From assembly GCF_042219855.1 (NCBI RefSeq), contig NZ_JBHJHP010000003.1, forward strand, positions 186,001-250,000: a DNA stretch of 64,000 bases, given 5' to 3'. Below the pieces are notes generated by a model. It was not told where the DNA came from and ran no database searches. It saw only the letters and a list, made by a program, of their open reading frames with translations. Each line of letters starts with the position of its first letter. The stretch's first letter is position 1. Shown one piece after another: positions 61,707 to 64,000 of this stretch. Source of the DNA: JBHJHP01 sp042219855 (lineage in GTDB: Bacteria; Bacteroidota; Bacteroidia; Bacteroidales; UBA5342). The position numbers and the translations under genes are program-made.

Positions 61707-62158
61707 TGAAGTATGGTATTCATATCCGGTATATCGGATAAAAATGTAAACGCGTTGTTGTGCTTGTCAATTTTTCCACAAAAATGCTGCAATCCGTTCG
61801 AAATAACAAAATATGTCACATTCAATTTAAGATTGTAATTGCATATCTGATCCATGGTTTTCTGACTGATCTTTATTTCCGGTGCCTTGAATTCAAGAAT
61901 CATAACCGGTTTCCCTTGTTTGTTGTAAACCACTGCATCACACCGGCGCGACAGACCATTGATTTTTATTTCAGTTTCAACGGCAATCAGTCCTCTCTGA
62001 TAATTTTTGTAGTTAAGTAAATATGCCAAAAAGTACTGACGGACATGCTCTTCCGGTGTCAGAACCACAAATCGTTTTCTGAAAACATCAAAAATAAGGT
62101 TTTTTTCACCTTCTTTTTTTATATTAAACGGATGATCCGGAAGATTTAATCGGGTCAT
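61703..62158 (-). CDS. HsdR N-terminal-like restriction-endonuclease-fold protein
   Basis: The 151-residue protein resembles the HSDR_N_2 domain, a free-standing version of the type I restriction HsdR N-terminal nuclease domain. The PD-(D/E)XK-like core reads RRCDAVVYNKQGKPVMILEFKAP, with Asp, Glu and Lys in place, and QICNYNLKLNV follows. There is no helicase or specificity subunit nearby. A longer ORF from 62305 includes an unsupported N-terminus, so ATG 62158 is preferred. It overlaps the following barrel gene by four bases and is divergent from the AMP nucleosidase. Its role is unknown; a DNA-repair or housekeeping role has been guessed for such proteins. Confidence 0.85.
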   Translation of the reverse strand: MTRLNLPDHPFNIKKEGEKNLIFDVFRKRFVVLTPEEHVRQYFLAYLLNYKNYQRGLIAVETEIKINGLSRRCDAVVYNKQGKPVMILEFKAPEIKISQKTMDQICNYNLKLNVTYFVISNGLQHFCGKIDKHNNAFTFLSDIPDMNTILQ

Positions 62159-62210
62159 TTTTACTATTTTTGAACATTCGGATAAAAACCGGGTTAAAAA
62201 TAATGTTCCT

Positions 62211-62987
62211 ATGTTGAAAACCAAAAAAGATATTGTAGAGAATTGGTTACCAAGGTACACCAAACGTAAACTGGAGGATTTTTCCAAATTCATCCTGCTT
62301 ACCAATTTTAATCATTACGTGGAGTTGTTTTCAAAATGGTATGATGTACCAATAGTTGGAAAGGAAGGCAATATGCCTAACGCCTCAAATGGTGAGATAA
62401 CCATTATAAACTTCGGAATGGGAAGTGCCAATGCGGCCACTATTATGGATTTATTGCAGGCCATTATGCCAAAAGCAGTGCTTTTCCTGGGAAAATGTGG
62501 CGGATTGAAAAAACGGAACAATCTTGGAGATCTCATTCTGCCTATTGCAGCTATCAGGGGGGAGGGAACCAGTAACGACTATCTGCCGCCTGTTGTTCCG
62601 GCATTACCTGCGTTTACCCTGCAGCGTGCCGTATCGTCTGCCATACGTGATTTTGAACGTGATTACTGGTCAGGGACTGTTTATACCACCAACAGGAGAG
62701 TTTGGGAATACGATAATGAATTTAAAAAATACCTGATTTCAACCCGTGCCATGGCAGTGGATATGGAAACAGCTACTTTATTTACAGTCGGTTTTGCCAA
62801 CCATATTCCAACCGGCTCTTTATTACTGGTTTCGGATCAGCCTATGATATCAGAGGGTATAAAAACAGATAAAAGCGATACCATTGTTACCCGTGACTAT
62901 GTGGAAGATCACCTTAAGATCGGGATTGAGTCATTGCGGGAGATTATCATAAACGGACGTTCTGTTAAACACCTGAAATACGACTAA
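62211..62987 (+). CDS. amn: AMP nucleosidase (short form)
   Basis: The 258-residue enzyme belongs to the nucleoside-phosphorylase fold and resembles the C-terminal catalytic domain of AMP nucleosidase, which splits AMP to adenine and ribose 5-phosphate. Motifs: INFGMGSANAATIMDLL near residue 65, FLGKCGGLKK near 92, and the substrate-site VDMETATLFTVGF near 183, followed by LLVSDQPM. It lacks the extra N-terminal domain of the E. coli protein, as is usual for Bacteroidota. The -7-like box TATTTTTG at 62165-62172 lies upstream. The holA gene begins six bases after its stop, so the two are likely co-transcribed. Confidence 0.88.
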   Translation: MLKTKKDIVENWLPRYTKRKLEDFSKFILLTNFNHYVELFSKWYDVPIVGKEGNMPNASNGEITIINFGMGSANAATIMDLLQAIMPKAVLFLGKCGGLKKRNNLGDLILPIAAIRGEGTSNDYLPPVVPALPAFTLQRAVSSAIRDFERDYWSGTVYTTNRRVWEYDNEFKKYLISTRAMAVDMETATLFTVGFANHIPTGSLLLVSDQPMISEGIKTDKSDTIVTRDYVEDHLKIGIESLREIIINGRSVKHLKYD

Positions 62988-62992
62988 TTCAA

Positions 62993-63994
62993 ATGGATCA
63001 TATCTCTGTTTTAAACGACTTAAAGAACCGGAAATTTAAGCCAGTCTATTTTCTGATGGGTGAGGAGCCTTATTACATTGATCTAATCAGCGATTACATT
63101 GAGGATAATGTATTAAGTGAGATGGAGAAGGAATTCAACCAGACGGTTATGTACGGACGGGACGTGGATACGGCTTCTGTTATCAATGCTGCAAAACGGT
63201 TTCCGATGATGGCTCCCATGCAGGTTGTAATTGTCAAAGAAGCACAAAACCTTGGTAACATTGACCAGCTGGAACATTACCTGAGACAACCCCAACCTTC
63301 CACACTGCTTGTTATTTGTTATAAGTACGGAAAACTCGACAAGCGCAAAAAAGTATATAAAATGCTTGGTGATGTTGGTGTGGTATTTACTTCAGATAAG
63401 GTAAGGGATTATAAAATGGGGGATTGGATTACCGATTACTGCAGAAATAACGGTTTATCTATAACACCGAAGTCATCGCAGATGCTGGCTGAATTTTTGG
63501 GAACTGACCTGAGTAAGGTTGTTAACGAGATTGACAAACTTAAGCTGGTAATGCCCAAAGACACAAATGAGATTACACCAAAGCTGATTGAAGAGTATAT
63601 TGGTGTTTCAAAGGACTATAATGCATTTGAGTTACAGGAGGCACTCGCAACACGAAATATATTAAAAGCCAATCGCATCGTTAATTATTTTGCAGCAAAT
63701 CAGAAAAACTATCCGATGCAGATGGTCATGGTTCCGGTTTTTAATTTTTTCAGTAACCTGATGATCTTTCATTACCTGAAGGATAAGTCAGATGGATCTG
63801 TTTCAAAAGCACTGGGGATTAATCCGTTTTTCGTAAACCAGTATAAAACTGCTGCAAGAGTATATAATGCCTGGAAGGTTATGGAGGTGGTATCTTTGCT
63901 GCGTGAATACGATGCTAAAAGTAAGGGGTTCGGAAATGTATCGTCTTCTCAGGGTGATTTACTGAAAGAATTGGCCTTTAAAATTATGCACTGA
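62993..63994 (+). CDS. holA: DNA polymerase III delta subunit
   Basis: HolA is the delta subunit of the clamp loader and opens the beta clamp. The 333-residue protein has the N-terminal FLMGEEPYYIDLISDYIE motif and a Rossmann-like AAA+ core without a functional Walker A, as in other delta subunits; the VVIVKEAQNL segment is near residue 80. The C-terminal helical domain follows. It starts five bases after amn, with which it appears to form an operon. The gene is complete, with its stop just inside the window end. Confidence 0.9.
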   Translation: MDHISVLNDLKNRKFKPVYFLMGEEPYYIDLISDYIEDNVLSEMEKEFNQTVMYGRDVDTASVINAAKRFPMMAPMQVVIVKEAQNLGNIDQLEHYLRQPQPSTLLVICYKYGKLDKRKKVYKMLGDVGVVFTSDKVRDYKMGDWITDYCRNNGLSITPKSSQMLAEFLGTDLSKVVNEIDKLKLVMPKDTNEITPKLIEEYIGVSKDYNAFELQEALATRNILKANRIVNYFAANQKNYPMQMVMVPVFNFFSNLMIFHYLKDKSDGSVSKALGINPFFVNQYKTAARVYNAWKVMEVVSLLREYDAKSKGFGNVSSSQGDLLKELAFKIMH

Positions 63995-64000
63995 ACGTTA

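Noticed and set aside
61760..62020. An 86-residue plus-strand ORF opposite the HsdR-N-like gene
   Set aside because: It is an antisense shadow inside a well-supported gene and has no recognisable features.
61703..62158. HsdR-N-like protein as part of a type I restriction system
   Set aside because: No HsdM, HsdS or helicase domain is present in the window, and the neighbours are housekeeping genes.
1..64000. tRNA and rRNA genes
   Set aside because: No cloverleaf-like TTC-A/G-A patterns with acceptor stems were found by eye in the intergenic gaps; a computed scan would be needed to exclude one fully.

Overview
The window looks like chromosomal DNA from a Bacteroidota bacterium, probably within or near Bacteroidales/Marinilabiliales. 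Evidence read from the sequence: two secreted proteins with C-terminal type IX secretion (Por) sorting domains, a TonB-dependent receptor with an N-terminal carboxypeptidase-regulatory-like domain, a DUF6242-type lipoprotein, an NADP-type glutamate dehydrogenase, a short-form AMP nucleosidase, and several -7 boxes of the Bacteroidetes form TAnnTTTG with little Shine-Dalgarno signal. No rRNA, tRNA or CRISPR array was found. I could not assign a genus.

Layout. 0-3 kb: cold-shock protein, a membrane coiled-coil protein and glutamate dehydrogenase. 3.0-8.0 kb: an AT-rich accessory islet bounded by two full direct copies of a ~240-bp repeat. It holds an ORF6N-domain gene and six small unrecognised secreted or membrane genes, most of them preceded by a full or partial copy of the repeat. 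8-22 kb: an ABC-F ATPase, a T9SS cargo protein, an LtaS-like sulfatase-fold enzyme, PEP carboxylase, a lipoprotein, gamma-glutamyltransferase, a conserved protein of unknown function, a cysteine-cluster protein and FolC. 22-33.5 kb: PIN-PhoH ATPase, a subtilisin-like T9SS protease overlapping xseA, a BFD-like mini-protein, a lone receiver domain, a DUF6242 lipoprotein, a membrane-anchored beta-propeller-like protein and an acyl-CoA synthetase.

33.5-34.3 kb holds a hicBA toxin-antitoxin cassette that appears inserted into the shared terminator of two convergent genes. It is flanked by 19-bp near-perfect direct repeats, and its toxin reading frame is broken by one missing base. 34-43 kb: a YitT transporter-like protein, an omega-amidase-like nitrilase, a PhoR/PhoB-type two-component pair, and on the same strand a TonB receptor with a beta-helix lipoprotein. 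43-48 kb: a probable ald-GT2-fadD-ispD operon. 48-58 kb: an HTH-less NtrC-type regulator, a MltD-like lytic transglycosylase, a single-domain receiver, DgkA, AhcY, a beta-carbonic anhydrase, RibF, Ppx/GppA and a zinc alcohol dehydrogenase. 58-61.7 kb: a group of envelope genes (a lipoprotein whose signal peptide is frameshifted, and three probable outer-membrane beta-barrel proteins). 61.7-64 kb: an HsdR-N-like small protein, AMP nucleosidase and DNA polymerase III delta.

Most of the window is core metabolism and envelope biology. The most unusual parts are the repeat-plus-gene islet at 3-8 kb, the hicBA insertion into a terminator, the ABC-F protein with one degenerate ATP site, and two single-base homopolymer frameshifts, which could be sequencing errors or real switches.
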